From NCBI GenBank assembly GCA_019120275.1, contig DWVL01000063.1:1-59351 (forward strand): 59,351 nt of DNA. Direction: 5' to 3'. The notes below the pieces were generated by a model that saw only the letters and a program-made list of their open reading frames with translations, made no database searches and was not told the origin of the DNA. Source of the DNA: Candidatus Mediterraneibacter excrementavium. Lineage in GTDB: Bacteria; Bacillota; Clostridia; Lachnospirales; Lachnospiraceae. Made by a program: the position numbers and the translations under genes. Below are positions 26,017 to 34,443 of the stretch, piece after piece. The first letter of the stretch is position 1, and each line of letters starts with the position of its first letter.

Positions 26017-26080
26017 GGATAAAAGCAAACGAAAGTCCATTCTTATGCAAGCATAAATGGTCTTTCGTTTGCTTTTATCC
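26017..26080. repeat. Long hairpin ending the family 2 repeat
   Basis: Arms of about 30 bp (26017-26048 and 26051-26080) pair almost perfectly around a 2-base loop; the outer stem starts GGATAAAAGCAAACGAAAG. The hairpin at 9403 occupies the same place in the other copy but has a different stem. There is no following T-run, so termination is doubtful; it may act in tRNA processing or be a DNA feature. Confidence 0.8.
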
Positions 26081-26099
26081 GCAGTGCTTAATGCTGACG

Positions 26100-26172
26100 T
26101 GGAGAATACGAGAGTCGAACTCGTGACCTCCTGCTTGCAAGGCAGGCGCTCTCCCAACTGAGCTAATCCCCC
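26100..26172 (-). tRNA. tRNA-Ala (TGC)
   Basis: A 73-nt cloverleaf on the minus strand: acceptor GGGGGAT/ATTCTCC, D arm TAGCTCAGTTGGGAGAGC, anticodon loop CTTGCAA giving TGC, T arm CACGAGTTCGACTCTCGT with one mismatch. CCA is not encoded. Confidence 0.95.
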
Positions 26173-26240
26173 GGAAATATGTTCTGACTTAGAACTTTTA
26201 TAAAATACCATATTTCCGCAGGGATGTCAATATATTTCAT

Positions 26241-27059
26241 TTAAAATGTGATCAGCCGCAGAAGCAGCGGATTTGTGTTGTACAGGAACTGCAACGTTTT
26301 GCTCTGCTCTACCATTTCAAAGCATGCCGCCCCGGCCGCCGTTGAATATGCAAGAGTCATGATCAGAAATCCTATCCACACGATCACGATCGCCAGCACC
26401 AGTCCCAGCGCGCCGCCCGCAATTCGGTTGACCAGTCCCAGCACCGGAAGTTCACCTATGATATTTACCGCAAACATCAATGCTTTTACAATGATGATCG
26501 CCAGAAGGAACGTTACGAGGAAAGAGATCAGATGCAGGACAAGTCTTGCCATGTAAGCCGCCACATAATGCGGAAAGTCCTGGACGCCCAGTTCATCGTA
26601 TATCGTACTGTTATTATTTGCCAGAAGCTGATCTTTAAGGAAACTCGGGAGCGGCGCTTCCTCAATCTCCCTGATCTGGACATCTTTCGGTATCTCACCG
26701 ATCACATTGAGGATATCATCCACCGTGATCCCGAGAAGATCCCAATCCAGTTCGTTCAGATTCTGAAGCTGATCCTGCGTCAGATCTGCAAGCGGCGTAC
26801 CTCTCATATCATACTGGGCAAGCTGTTCCTCTGTTATGTCCGGTATGAACGCTTCCACAATCCTGGTCTCAATATAATCGTCCACCGGCGTGTATTCTGC
26901 CAGCGCATCCGATACCAGCGGTGAAAGGAACAGTACGATCAAAAGTGTAATGACCGTAGACAGCATGGAAATCCCCAGTTTCAGGAATCCCCGCACATAT
27001 CCCACTACAATACATACGACAAATATAGTTGCAACAATAATCAAAAGCCAGTTATTCAT
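26241..27059 (-). CDS. CvpA family membrane protein
   Basis: 272 residues with four hydrophobic helices: two at the N-terminus (about 4-25 and 31-50) and two near 165-195 and 210-235, with an acidic extracytoplasmic stretch between. The N-terminal VGYVRGFLKLG motif is typical of CvpA/colicin V production-like proteins. Start follows ATAGGAGA. Eight bases downstream of the DUF5711 gene, so one transcript. In this family the biochemical role is unsettled (envelope homeostasis). Confidence 0.85.
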   Translation of the reverse strand: MNNWLLIIVATIFVVCIVVGYVRGFLKLGISMLSTVITLLIVLFLSPLVSDALAEYTPVDDYIETRIVEAFIPDITEEQLAQYDMRGTPLADLTQDQLQNLNELDWDLLGITVDDILNVIGEIPKDVQIREIEEAPLPSFLKDQLLANNNSTIYDELGVQDFPHYVAAYMARLVLHLISFLVTFLLAIIIVKALMFAVNIIGELPVLGLVNRIAGGALGLVLAIVIVWIGFLIMTLAYSTAAGAACFEMVEQSKTLQFLYNTNPLLLRLITF

Positions 27060-27067
27060 AACATCTC

Positions 27068-28264
27068 CTATTTCGTCAGATAAACCACTCGGAGTTCATC
27101 GACGCTCATCACGTAGTATCTGCTTATGCCAAATGCAGGAAATACTTCCAGAGCCTCTGCCGGCAGATCGCCCTCATATCTGGTAATCCCGGTTGCCGTC
27201 ATGATGCAGCATTTATTTCCGTCATACAGGATGATCTCTTCACCGCATATTTTTGCACTGGCATATTTTCCCGGGATCTCCCTGCTGATCATCTGCTCTC
27301 CGATCCGGTTGTACAGCCGGAGTTCATATCCGGATTTCTGCTCATTCAGCAGGACGAATCCGATATATCTGTCCGAATGGAATACACTCTGTATCTCCTG
27401 ATCCAGAGCGATCTCTTTATCCGCCTGCGGCTCATCTGTTCCCCGGATGATCACAAAGGAATGATCGCCGACCGCCACCGAACGGCCGCCTCCCATGAAA
27501 AAGATCTCAGCGATCACTGTATCGTCATATTCTGCAGAAAATACAATATTATCCGGCCTGCTCTGTCCGGCTTCGCCGAAATTATAATAGACAAGCCTGG
27601 ACCTTATTCCGGTCCCTGATACAAGAAGATAGGATACCGCAAGTGTATTTCCATCATCCGAAAGTTCTACCGCTGTCGGATACCCGGTCTGCCCCGGTGA
27701 TATCTGCAGTTCCGCAAGGATATTTCCGGTGGCGTCATAGGTGATGATCCTCGGCGTATTTTCATCTTTCAGGACCACGCTGACGATCCCCTGGTCTGAC
27801 AGAGCAAGTTTCTCGATAGGCAGTGTCGTCTCGATCTCGCCTTTCAGTCCTTCCTCAGAAAATACAAGAATGCTGTTCCCGCCGTTATCCGCTACAGCAA
27901 ACGCCTTGTCCTTTACTGCAATGACCGGAGTCTGCAGCTGGGTCGGCTGCATCCACAGTTCTTCATTCTTTTTATTAAGAAATGTCACTCCGTCACGATT
28001 GTAGCGGACAATGCCATCTGCGAACTGTGCGTATCTGCTGGAATCCGTCGTTCCGCTCGGATACTGGTCGGCTGTCCGCGCTCTTCCATATGTCTGGTTC
28101 AGCATCAGAAGCCAGGTTCCACACACGGCGAGGAGCACAAGGATGATAAACGTCAGGATCCTCTTTATCCTGTCAGCCTGCAGCCGGCGTATCGTCTTCA
28201 CAAGACTGGTCAGATCATCGGGCGGCGTCAGAAGCCTCAGATAACTTTTTTTCTTTTGCGTCAT
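27068..28264 (-). CDS. DUF5711 family protein, membrane-anchored beta-propeller-like
   Basis: 398 residues: a cytoplasmic head of about 35 residues, one membrane helix (about 36-56), then a long all-beta region with repeated strands of propeller type (for example AVADNGGNSILVFSEEG, TAVELSDDGNTLAVSY, SVAVGDHSFVIIRG). This is the DUF5711 pattern of Lachnospiraceae. Start follows AAGGGGA. Pairs with CvpA downstream; an envelope sensing or assembly role is a guess from topology. Confidence 0.8.
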   Translation of the reverse strand: MTQKKKSYLRLLTPPDDLTSLVKTIRRLQADRIKRILTFIILVLLAVCGTWLLMLNQTYGRARTADQYPSGTTDSSRYAQFADGIVRYNRDGVTFLNKKNEELWMQPTQLQTPVIAVKDKAFAVADNGGNSILVFSEEGLKGEIETTLPIEKLALSDQGIVSVVLKDENTPRIITYDATGNILAELQISPGQTGYPTAVELSDDGNTLAVSYLLVSGTGIRSRLVYYNFGEAGQSRPDNIVFSAEYDDTVIAEIFFMGGGRSVAVGDHSFVIIRGTDEPQADKEIALDQEIQSVFHSDRYIGFVLLNEQKSGYELRLYNRIGEQMISREIPGKYASAKICGEEIILYDGNKCCIMTATGITRYEGDLPAEALEVFPAFGISRYYVMSVDELRVVYLTK

Positions 28265-28314
28265 ACACGTCCCCTTATTTCTGATTTTATCGTCCTGTTG
28301 AGTATATCACGAAT

Positions 28315-29496
28315 TCAGGGTAATAGCAATTTTTGTCCGACATAAATCAGATTGCCGTCAGAAATGCCGTTCATACGGCAGATTGCGTCAACATGATTTA
28401 CATCTCCGTACATTTTTTTACTGATAATAGCCAGTGTATCCCCTTTCTCGACCACATACACGCCATCGCTTCCATTATCCGCCGGGTCGTCCCCATCCAT
28501 GGTTTCTTCATTCGCGTCCGCCTGCAGTTCTGTCTCCGGCGCTGCGGCGGCAACCGCTGCGCTTGTCTCCTGCGTCTCCGGCTCCTCCCCGGCCTGTCCC
28601 GTCTGATCGGTCTGTACTGTCTGATCTGTCTGTTCCGCCGGTTCTCCCGGCTCCTGCCCTTCCTGCATTTCCGCCGCAGGATCTGTACTCTCAGGTACAG
28701 TACTTATTTCTGCCGCATTTTCTGTCCCCGCCAGCGTTTCCAGCGTGCTCTGCACAGATTTCATGCGGTCTGCACTGTTGATCATCGACACGCCCATGAT
28801 GACGAGCACAAGCGCCATGCATGCGCCTGCCGCATATATCAGGCTTCCTGGCTTCTTCTCCCTGCGGCGCTGCCCCCGCTTTCGAGCCAGATTACGAAAG
28901 TCCTGTGCAGCTCTGTCTTCAACAGTTTCCGAAGGAAACACCCCATTTTTTTTTCGACTGGCGATCATATAGTTCTGCATACACGGATTTTTTTCATAAT
29001 ACGTGTAGCGTCCGCCGATCTCCATCAGGTCATTCATTTTATGTACGAAATACGCCTCATCCTTTTCTACAGGATCTTTCATGATCAATACCGTATTTTT
29101 CTTTGGAAATGCTCTTTTGTGAAGCTTCACAGCCGCCGCATCCGGCCGGAGAGGAACGCCCGGATGCACGATGAACCATCCCAGCATTTCGCCATCGTCA
29201 AAAAACTGCTTGCAGTCCTCATATCCATGCTTCCATGTACTGTCATCGATTACATATTCCGTACCGGACATCTTCAGCTCATGCATCTGGACCGCTCCGT
29301 ATATGTAGATAAAATCTCCCGAATCGCCCGACTGCATGTCCCCCACGAGAAAAGCACCGACCGGCCCGTTTCCAGCCTTCGCACATTTCTCACACAATTG
29401 ATTAAAAAACGTATCTACATAATCCTCTACATAGATCTTGGGATTATCACTTACATTTCCGATCTGCCTGACATTTTTGGGTATCTGTCTTTCCAT
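28315..29496 (-). CDS. Membrane protein with MPN/JAB-like cytoplasmic domain and extracellular LysM
   Basis: 393 residues. Residues about 20-165 resemble an MPN/JAB fold (VGAFLVGDM, then GWFIVHPGVPLRPDAAA, DEAYFVHKM), but the JAMM motif is broken: the first His of HxHP is Ile and the spacing to Asp is short. A basic patch (RKRGQRRREKK) precedes one membrane helix (about 219-241), then a Thr/Glu/Gln-rich linker and a C-terminal LysM (YVVEKGDTLAIISKKMYGDV). ATG 29496 has AAGGTG 9 bp upstream. LysM suggests peptidoglycan binding; the MPN assignment is by eye. Confidence 0.7.
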   Translation of the reverse strand: MERQIPKNVRQIGNVSDNPKIYVEDYVDTFFNQLCEKCAKAGNGPVGAFLVGDMQSGDSGDFIYIYGAVQMHELKMSGTEYVIDDSTWKHGYEDCKQFFDDGEMLGWFIVHPGVPLRPDAAAVKLHKRAFPKKNTVLIMKDPVEKDEAYFVHKMNDLMEIGGRYTYYEKNPCMQNYMIASRKKNGVFPSETVEDRAAQDFRNLARKRGQRRREKKPGSLIYAAGACMALVLVIMGVSMINSADRMKSVQSTLETLAGTENAAEISTVPESTDPAAEMQEGQEPGEPAEQTDQTVQTDQTGQAGEEPETQETSAAVAAAAPETELQADANEETMDGDDPADNGSDGVYVVEKGDTLAIISKKMYGDVNHVDAICRMNGISDGNLIYVGQKLLLP

Positions 29497-29618
29497 ATCT
29501 GCTTTCACCTTCCTAAATCCAATAATTCCCCGGCGTCGTTAAGAGAATAGCACAGAGGATCAGCTGAATTTATCAGTTGCTGTCAGATAAGTTCGACAAA
29601 TTCGATCAATTTCAAAAA

Positions 29619-29680
29619 GGGACAGGGTGAATCGTAATCGGGGACGTAGTAAAATTCAATTTTACTACGTCCCCGATTAC
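29619..29680. repeat. Palindromic repeat, copy D
   Basis: GGGACAGGGTGAA unit followed by a 47-bp perfect palindrome (29634-29680) with the same 33-bp core as copies A-C (centre base C instead of G). The arms outside the core read GTAATCG and CGATTAC, unique to this copy yet perfectly paired. It lies 10 bp past the tktB stop, where it may act as terminator. Confidence 0.9.
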
Positions 29681-29690
29681 AATTTAAAAA

Positions 29691-30632
29691 CTATTCTGCA
29701 AATTTTTTTATTTTTTCATAGATGCTGTCTGCATCCAGTCCGTATTTCTTTATCAGTTCTACTGCCGGGCCGGACTCGCCGAATACATCGTTGATGCCGA
29801 TCTTCAGCACTCTGGCCGGTGCTTTTTCCGCCAGCACATCGCACACTGCGCTTCCCAGGCCGCCGATCACAGAGTGTTCCTCAACCGTTACGACTTTCCC
29901 TGTTTCTTTTGCTGCCGCCAGCACCAGTTCCTCATCCAGCGGCTTGATGGTATGCATGTTGATGACTTTCGCTTCGATCCCGTCTGCAGCGAGTTTTTCT
30001 GCCGCTTCCAGACAGTTGCTCACCGGAAGGCCGGTAGCGATGATGGTCACATCTTTGCCTTCTCTTAATACTACACCCTTGCCGATCTCGAATTTATAAT
30101 CCGGACGGTCATTGATCACCGGCACAGCCAGACGGCCGAATCTCAGATATACCGGTCCTTCAAATTCATACGCCACTCTGACCGCTGCTTTCGCTTCCAC
30201 GTCATCGGAGGGGCAGATCACCGTCATGCCCGGGATCGTACGCATCAGCGCGATATCCTCGTTGCACTGATGAGTTGCGCCGTCTTCTCCGACGGAGATG
30301 CCCGCGTGGGTCGCCCCGATCTTGACGTTCAGGTGCGGATATCCGATGGAGTTTCTCACCTGCTCATATGCACGTCCTGCCGCAAACATCGCAAATGTAC
30401 TTGCAAACGGAACCATTCCTGCAGCTGCCAGGCCTGCCGCAACGCCCATCATATTGCCCTCGGCGATTCCGCAGTCAATGAAGCGGTCCGGATGTGCTTT
30501 CTTGAATACGCCCGTCTTCGTAGCTGAAGCAAGGTCAGCGTCAAGCACGACCAGGTCTTTGTGCTCCGAGCCCAGCTCTGCCAGCGCGTTGCCGTAGCTC
30601 TCTCTTGTTGCGATCTTCTTTACATCTGACAT
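29691..30632 (-). CDS. tktB: Transketolase, C-terminal subunit
   Basis: 313 residues: the pyrimidine-binding and C-terminal domains of transketolase as a separate chain. Motifs include DADLASATKTG, DCGIAEGNMMGVAAGLA with the catalytic Glu, GEDGATHQCNEDIALMR, and the C-terminal FGESGPAVELIKKYGL. Its start overlaps the N-terminal subunit gene by 13 bp, ensuring equal synthesis. It transfers two-carbon units in the non-oxidative pentose phosphate pathway. DXP synthase-like split enzymes are an alternative, but the transaldolase neighbour favours transketolase. Confidence 0.93.
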   Translation of the reverse strand: MSDVKKIATRESYGNALAELGSEHKDLVVLDADLASATKTGVFKKAHPDRFIDCGIAEGNMMGVAAGLAAAGMVPFASTFAMFAAGRAYEQVRNSIGYPHLNVKIGATHAGISVGEDGATHQCNEDIALMRTIPGMTVICPSDDVEAKAAVRVAYEFEGPVYLRFGRLAVPVINDRPDYKFEIGKGVVLREGKDVTIIATGLPVSNCLEAAEKLAADGIEAKVINMHTIKPLDEELVLAAAKETGKVVTVEEHSVIGGLGSAVCDVLAEKAPARVLKIGINDVFGESGPAVELIKKYGLDADSIYEKIKKFAE

Positions 30633-31456
30633 AATGCTTCACCTGCCTTTTCCAGATCTGCCATCGCGATCTTATATTCTTCATCGTTCGGCGCTTTTCC
30701 GTGCCATCCGGCCTGATTCTCCATAAATGATACGCCTTTTCCCTTGACCGTCTTTGCGATGATCGCTGTCGGCTGTCCCTTTACAGTCTTCGCCTCTTTA
30801 AATGCAGCGTCGATCTGATCGAAATCATTGCCGTCAATATTGATCACATGGAAATTAAACGCCTCAAACTTCTTATCGATCGGATACGGTGAATTGACTT
30901 CACCGATCTCTCCGTCAATCTGAAGGTTATTGTTATCCACGATCACCACGAGATTGTCCAGTTTCCTGTGTGCTGCCAGCATGGAAGCCTCCCACACCTG
31001 GCCTTCCTGGATCTCGCCGTCCCCGAGAAGGGTGTATACTCTGTAATCGTCTCCCCGGAGTTTTGCCGCAAGCGCCATGCCTACCGCCGCAGAAATGCCC
31101 TGCCCCAGCGAGCCGGAGGACATATCAACACCCGGGATATGCTTCATATCCGGATGTCCCTGAAGATAGGAACCGGTGTGACGCAGCGTCTTCAGATCCT
31201 CTTTCGGGAAATATCCGCGCTCCGCCAGTACAGAATAAAGTCCCGGAGCCGTATGTCCCTTGGAAAGCACGAACCGGTCGCGGTCCGCCTTCTTCGGATC
31301 CTGCGGATCGATATTGAGCTCTTCAAAATAAAGATAAGTGAAAATATCCGCCGCCGACAGAGATCCGCCCGGATGTCCGGCTTTCGCGCTGTGGACCGCC
31401 GTCACGATGTCTTTGCGGACTTCGTTTGCAGTTTTCATTAATTTAAGCTTGTCCAT
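30620..31456 (-). CDS. tktA: Transketolase, N-terminal subunit
   Basis: 278 residues: the thiamine diphosphate pyrophosphate-binding half. Motifs include SAKAGHPGGSLSAADI, VLSKGHTAPGLYSVL, SSGSLGQGISAAVG, and the ThDP metal motif GDGEIQEGQVWEA ending in DNNNLQIDG. ATG 31456 is taken because AAAGGAG precedes it; the frame extends 22 codons upstream into the transaldolase gene. The stop overlaps tktB. Middle gene of the tal-tktA-tktB operon. Confidence 0.94.
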   Translation of the reverse strand: MDKLKLMKTANEVRKDIVTAVHSAKAGHPGGSLSAADIFTYLYFEELNIDPQDPKKADRDRFVLSKGHTAPGLYSVLAERGYFPKEDLKTLRHTGSYLQGHPDMKHIPGVDMSSGSLGQGISAAVGMALAAKLRGDDYRVYTLLGDGEIQEGQVWEASMLAAHRKLDNLVVIVDNNNLQIDGEIGEVNSPYPIDKKFEAFNFHVINIDGNDFDQIDAAFKEAKTVKGQPTAIIAKTVKGKGVSFMENQAGWHGKAPNDEEYKIAMADLEKAGEALCQM

Positions 31457-31469
31457 TGATTTCTCCTTT

Positions 31470-32123
31470 TTACTCTCCAAATACTGCGATGTAATCTTCC
31501 TGGAATTTCTTGATGCCTGCATCTGTCAGCGGGTGATGAGTCATCTGCTCGATCACCTTGTACGGTACAGTCGCGATATCCGCTCCTGCAAGTGCGCAGT
31601 CTGTGATGTGCATCGGGTTGCGGATGCTTGCCGCGATGATCTCTGTCTCAATGCCCGCCACTTCGAAGATCTGAGCGATCTCATTGATCAGGTCCACGCC
31701 CCTTACGGAAATATCATCCAGACGGCCCAGGAACGGAGATACGAATGTCGCGCCTGCTCTTGCTGCCAGGAGCGCCTGGTTTGCAGTAAAGATCAGCGTT
31801 ACATTTGTCTTCACGCCCTCAGCGGAAAGAACTTTCACCGCCTTAAGTCCTTCTGTCGTCATCGGGATCTTTACAACCATGTTCGGGTGGATCTTGGCGA
31901 TCTCGCGTCCTTCTCGGATCATTCCCTCCGCATCTGTAGTCGTCGCTTTCACCTCGCCGCTGATCGGTCCGTCTACGATCGATGCGATCTCAGCGATCAC
32001 TTCCTCGAACACGCGGCCCTCTTTTGCGATCAGGGACGGGTTCGTTGTAACACCACAGATCACACCCATGTCATTTGCTTTTCTGATGTCGTCTACATTT
32101 GCTGTGTCAATAAAAAATTTCAT
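31470..32123 (-). CDS. tal: Transaldolase-like / fructose-6-phosphate aldolase
   Basis: 217 residues, the short TalC/Fsa type. Motifs: [45 protein letters not shown] with the Schiff-base Lys, [30 protein letters not shown]. Start follows AAGGAGGAG and a consensus-like promoter. First gene of the operon with both transketolase halves, which argues for true transaldolase activity in the pentose phosphate pathway over the aldolase activity of Fsa. Confidence 0.93.
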   Translation of the reverse strand: MKFFIDTANVDDIRKANDMGVICGVTTNPSLIAKEGRVFEEVIAEIASIVDGPISGEVKATTTDAEGMIREGREIAKIHPNMVVKIPMTTEGLKAVKVLSAEGVKTNVTLIFTANQALLAARAGATFVSPFLGRLDDISVRGVDLINEIAQIFEVAGIETEIIAASIRNPMHITDCALAGADIATVPYKVIEQMTHHPLTDAGIKKFQEDYIAVFGE

Positions 32124-32168
32124 TGCTGCTCCTCCTTAAAACTGACCGTTTTTACGTTTCTGTCACTC

Positions 32169-32197
32169 ATTATATCTGTAAAAAAAACACGGGTCAA
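32169..32197 (-). promoter_or_regulatory. Promoter of the tal-tkt operon
   Basis: Minus strand TTGACC, 17-bp spacer, TATAAT, 45 bp upstream of the transaldolase start. Confidence 0.8.
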
Positions 32198-32304
32198 CAT
32201 CGCCGAAAAATATTAATCACATATTTTATTAAAGAAATTAGATTATCACACACATTTTATTTATATTAATTAATGTTTAACAACTGGTTTTCAGAAAAAT
32301 GCGC

Positions 32305-32340
32305 ATAAAATAAGGTGCGCATCATGCACGCCCCTTATCT
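32305..32340 (-). terminator. Terminator downstream of the LacI-type regulator
   Basis: Minus strand ATAAGGGGCGTGCA pairs with TGCGCACCTTAT (one bulge), then TTTTATG. It begins about 5 bp beyond the stop codon. Confidence 0.75.
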
Positions 32341-32344
32341 GAAA

Positions 32345-33490
32345 TTAGATTTTATTACTAATATTTTTCTCATTTTTATTAATTTTATCCTTCTTCATCC
32401 TCTTCATACGCGGATATGCAGTCGTGCCGCGCACAACGATCCTGGGTTCATATTCCACATGATAAATGCTGACCGGCTCGATCTCTGAGTATTTTTTCAT
32501 GCGCGGATCCATCTTCTTAATGATGATGTCGCAGGCATCCATTCCCTTGTAAATAACGAAATGTTCGATGGTTGTCAGGGAGACTTCCTTCACCTTCGCG
32601 AACAGCGTGTTGTCGCATCCCATCACCGACATGTCGCCGGGCACTTTATATTTCGCATCATGCAGGGCATCCATGATGCCGAATGCGATCATATCGTTAA
32701 GTCCCACGATCGCTGTCAGCTCCGGATGTTCTTCCAGCAGCTCCTTTGTCAGATCATAGCCGATCCGGTACTCGGAATCAATTCCGGGGATATCTTTATC
32801 CATCTGCTCGTCCGCCGCTTTGATCATCACATGCCCGTCCAGTCCGGCTTTCTGAAATTCCTTGAGAAATCCTTCCACACGTTTGGACCTCTGCTTCTGC
32901 CGCACAGTCAGCGGAGGCGCGATATAACCAACATCCCGGTGCCCCAGTTCCAGCAGATGCCGCGCCATGAGGCGTCCCAGCTTGGAATTGTCCAGATCGA
33001 CCACATCTACGTTCAGCTTCTCATTCTGGTTATTGACCACCACTACCGGGATCTGTTTTGACAGATCTTCCACCCGACCCATGAAGCACTGGCTCGGATT
33101 GCACATATAGATCACGCCCTGCGGATTCATGGACGGGATCATCTTCAGATAGCGTTCCTCCATCTTCAGGTCTCTCTGCGTATTGCACACAAAGATCCCG
33201 AATCCTTTCTCGGCCGCACGGGACTCGATCCCCTGCAGCAGCATCACATAATACGGGTTCGTCAGATTGGGGCTGATGACCACCAGCAGATTCTCCCTCC
33301 GGGTCTCTTCCTTACGCTTTCTCCGCTTCGGGAGTTCATAACCGAGTTCTGCGGCCGCTTCTTCCACCCGGCAGACCACATCCTTGGAAAATGATACATT
33401 ATACTTTTTGTTCAGGACCATGGATACCGTTGCCTGCGATACCCCGGCCCGCTCTGCCACATCAGAGGACGTCACCTTTTTCCTGCTCAT
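32345..33490 (-). CDS. LacI family transcriptional regulator
   Basis: 381 residues. N-terminal helix-turn-helix VTSSDVAERAGVSQATVSMV with hinge region, then a periplasmic-binding-like sugar domain (ENLLVVISPNLTNPYYVML, GHRDVGYI, TAIVGLNDMIAFGIMDAL). Its ATG overlaps the recR stop (TAATG). It ends the pfk-dnaX-ybaB-recR run and is followed by the tal-tkt operon, so regulation of sugar metabolism is plausible. The effector cannot be named. A basic tail (MKRMKKDKINKNEKN) extends past the usual end. Confidence 0.92.
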   Translation of the reverse strand: MSRKKVTSSDVAERAGVSQATVSMVLNKKYNVSFSKDVVCRVEEAAAELGYELPKRRKRKEETRRENLLVVISPNLTNPYYVMLLQGIESRAAEKGFGIFVCNTQRDLKMEERYLKMIPSMNPQGVIYMCNPSQCFMGRVEDLSKQIPVVVVNNQNEKLNVDVVDLDNSKLGRLMARHLLELGHRDVGYIAPPLTVRQKQRSKRVEGFLKEFQKAGLDGHVMIKAADEQMDKDIPGIDSEYRIGYDLTKELLEEHPELTAIVGLNDMIAFGIMDALHDAKYKVPGDMSVMGCDNTLFAKVKEVSLTTIEHFVIYKGMDACDIIIKKMDPRMKKYSEIEPVSIYHVEYEPRIVVRGTTAYPRMKRMKKDKINKNEKNISNKI

Positions 33491-34086
33491 TACAGTTCTG
33501 TCCTTCCCTCCAGCGCACGCAGCAGCGTCACCTCATCGATATATTCCAGATCACCGCCCACCGGCACGCCGCTGGCGATCCTGCTCACCTTGATGCCTGC
33601 AGGCTTGATCAGTTTGCTGATATACATTGCTGTCGTCTCGCCTTCCAGACTGGAATTGGTGGCGATGATCACTTCATCCACATCCCCCTGGAGGCGCTCC
33701 ATCAGTTCCTTCAGGCGGATATCTCCCGGTCCAATCCCCAGCATCGGGGAAATGGCTCCGTGAAGCACATGATACACGCCGTTGTATTTTCCTGTTTTTT
33801 CATACGCCGCCAGGTCGCGGGGAGATTCAACCACCATGATCGTCCGGTGGTCGCGCTCCGGATTGCTGCAGATCGGACAGATCTCATTGTCCGTAAGCGT
33901 ACAGCACTCTTTGCAGTAGCGCACGTTCCTGCGCGCATCCACGATCGACTGCGCCAGCGCCTCAGCCTGCTCCTGCGGCATATTGATCACATGAAAAGCC
34001 AGCCGCTGCGCAGATTTGGCTCCGATGCCCGGAAGCCTGGAAAACTCTTCGATCAGGCGGCTGATCTCATGACTGTAATAATCCAT
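33490..34086 (-). CDS. recR: Recombination protein RecR
   Basis: 198 residues, normal length. Helix-hairpin-helix [14 protein letters not shown], the C4 zinc module [16 protein letters not shown], then a Toprim domain ([35 protein letters not shown]). Loads RecA at gaps together with RecF/RecO. Lies one base after ybaB; the dnaX-ybaB-recR order is the classic Firmicutes arrangement. Confidence 0.97.
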   Translation of the reverse strand: MDYYSHEISRLIEEFSRLPGIGAKSAQRLAFHVINMPQEQAEALAQSIVDARRNVRYCKECCTLTDNEICPICSNPERDHRTIMVVESPRDLAAYEKTGKYNGVYHVLHGAISPMLGIGPGDIRLKELMERLQGDVDEVIIATNSSLEGETTAMYISKLIKPAGIKVSRIASGVPVGGDLEYIDEVTLLRALEGRTEL

Positions 34087-34087
34087 C

Positions 34088-34441
34088 TCAGAACATTCCC
34101 GGGATGCCGCCGCCCAGACCGCCGGTCAGCTTCGACATCGCCGCTCCGGTCTCTTCGTCAACCTTGCGCATCGCTTCGTTGACAGCCGCCACGATCAGAT
34201 CCTGGAGCATCTCGATATCATCCGGATCCACGACCTCTTCCGCCAGCTTCACTCCCAGCACTTCACGCTTGCCGGACACGGTCACTTCCACCGCACCGCC
34301 GCCCGCGGTCGCCGTGAATTCCTTCGATTCCATTTCCTTCTGCTGCTCTTCCATCTGGCGCTGCATACGCTGCGCCTGTTTCATAAGGTTCGCCATATTC
34401 CCCGGCATTCCGCCGCCAGGGAATCCACCCCGCTTTGCCAT
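34088..34441 (-). CDS. ybaB: YbaB/EbfC nucleoid-associated protein
   Basis: 117 residues; a glycine/methionine-rich N-terminus ([20 protein letters not shown]), a long helix ([17 protein letters not shown]) and a beta core ([21 protein letters not shown]), as in the EbfC DNA-binding dimers. Start follows GGAGGA. Sits 2 bp after dnaX and 1 bp before recR. Confidence 0.95.
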   Translation of the reverse strand: MAKRGGFPGGGMPGNMANLMKQAQRMQRQMEEQQKEMESKEFTATAGGGAVEVTVSGKREVLGVKLAEEVVDPDDIEMLQDLIVAAVNEAMRKVDEETGAAMSKLTGGLGGGIPGMF

Positions 34442-34443
34442 AT

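Noticed and set aside
25832-26099. Small proteins in the tRNA spacer
   Set aside because: Open frames here arise from the repeat modules, lack ribosome sites and run through the long hairpin.
28333-29550. 405-codon plus-strand open frame opposite the LysM gene
   Set aside because: Antisense of a clear LysM/membrane protein; no ribosome site or domain.
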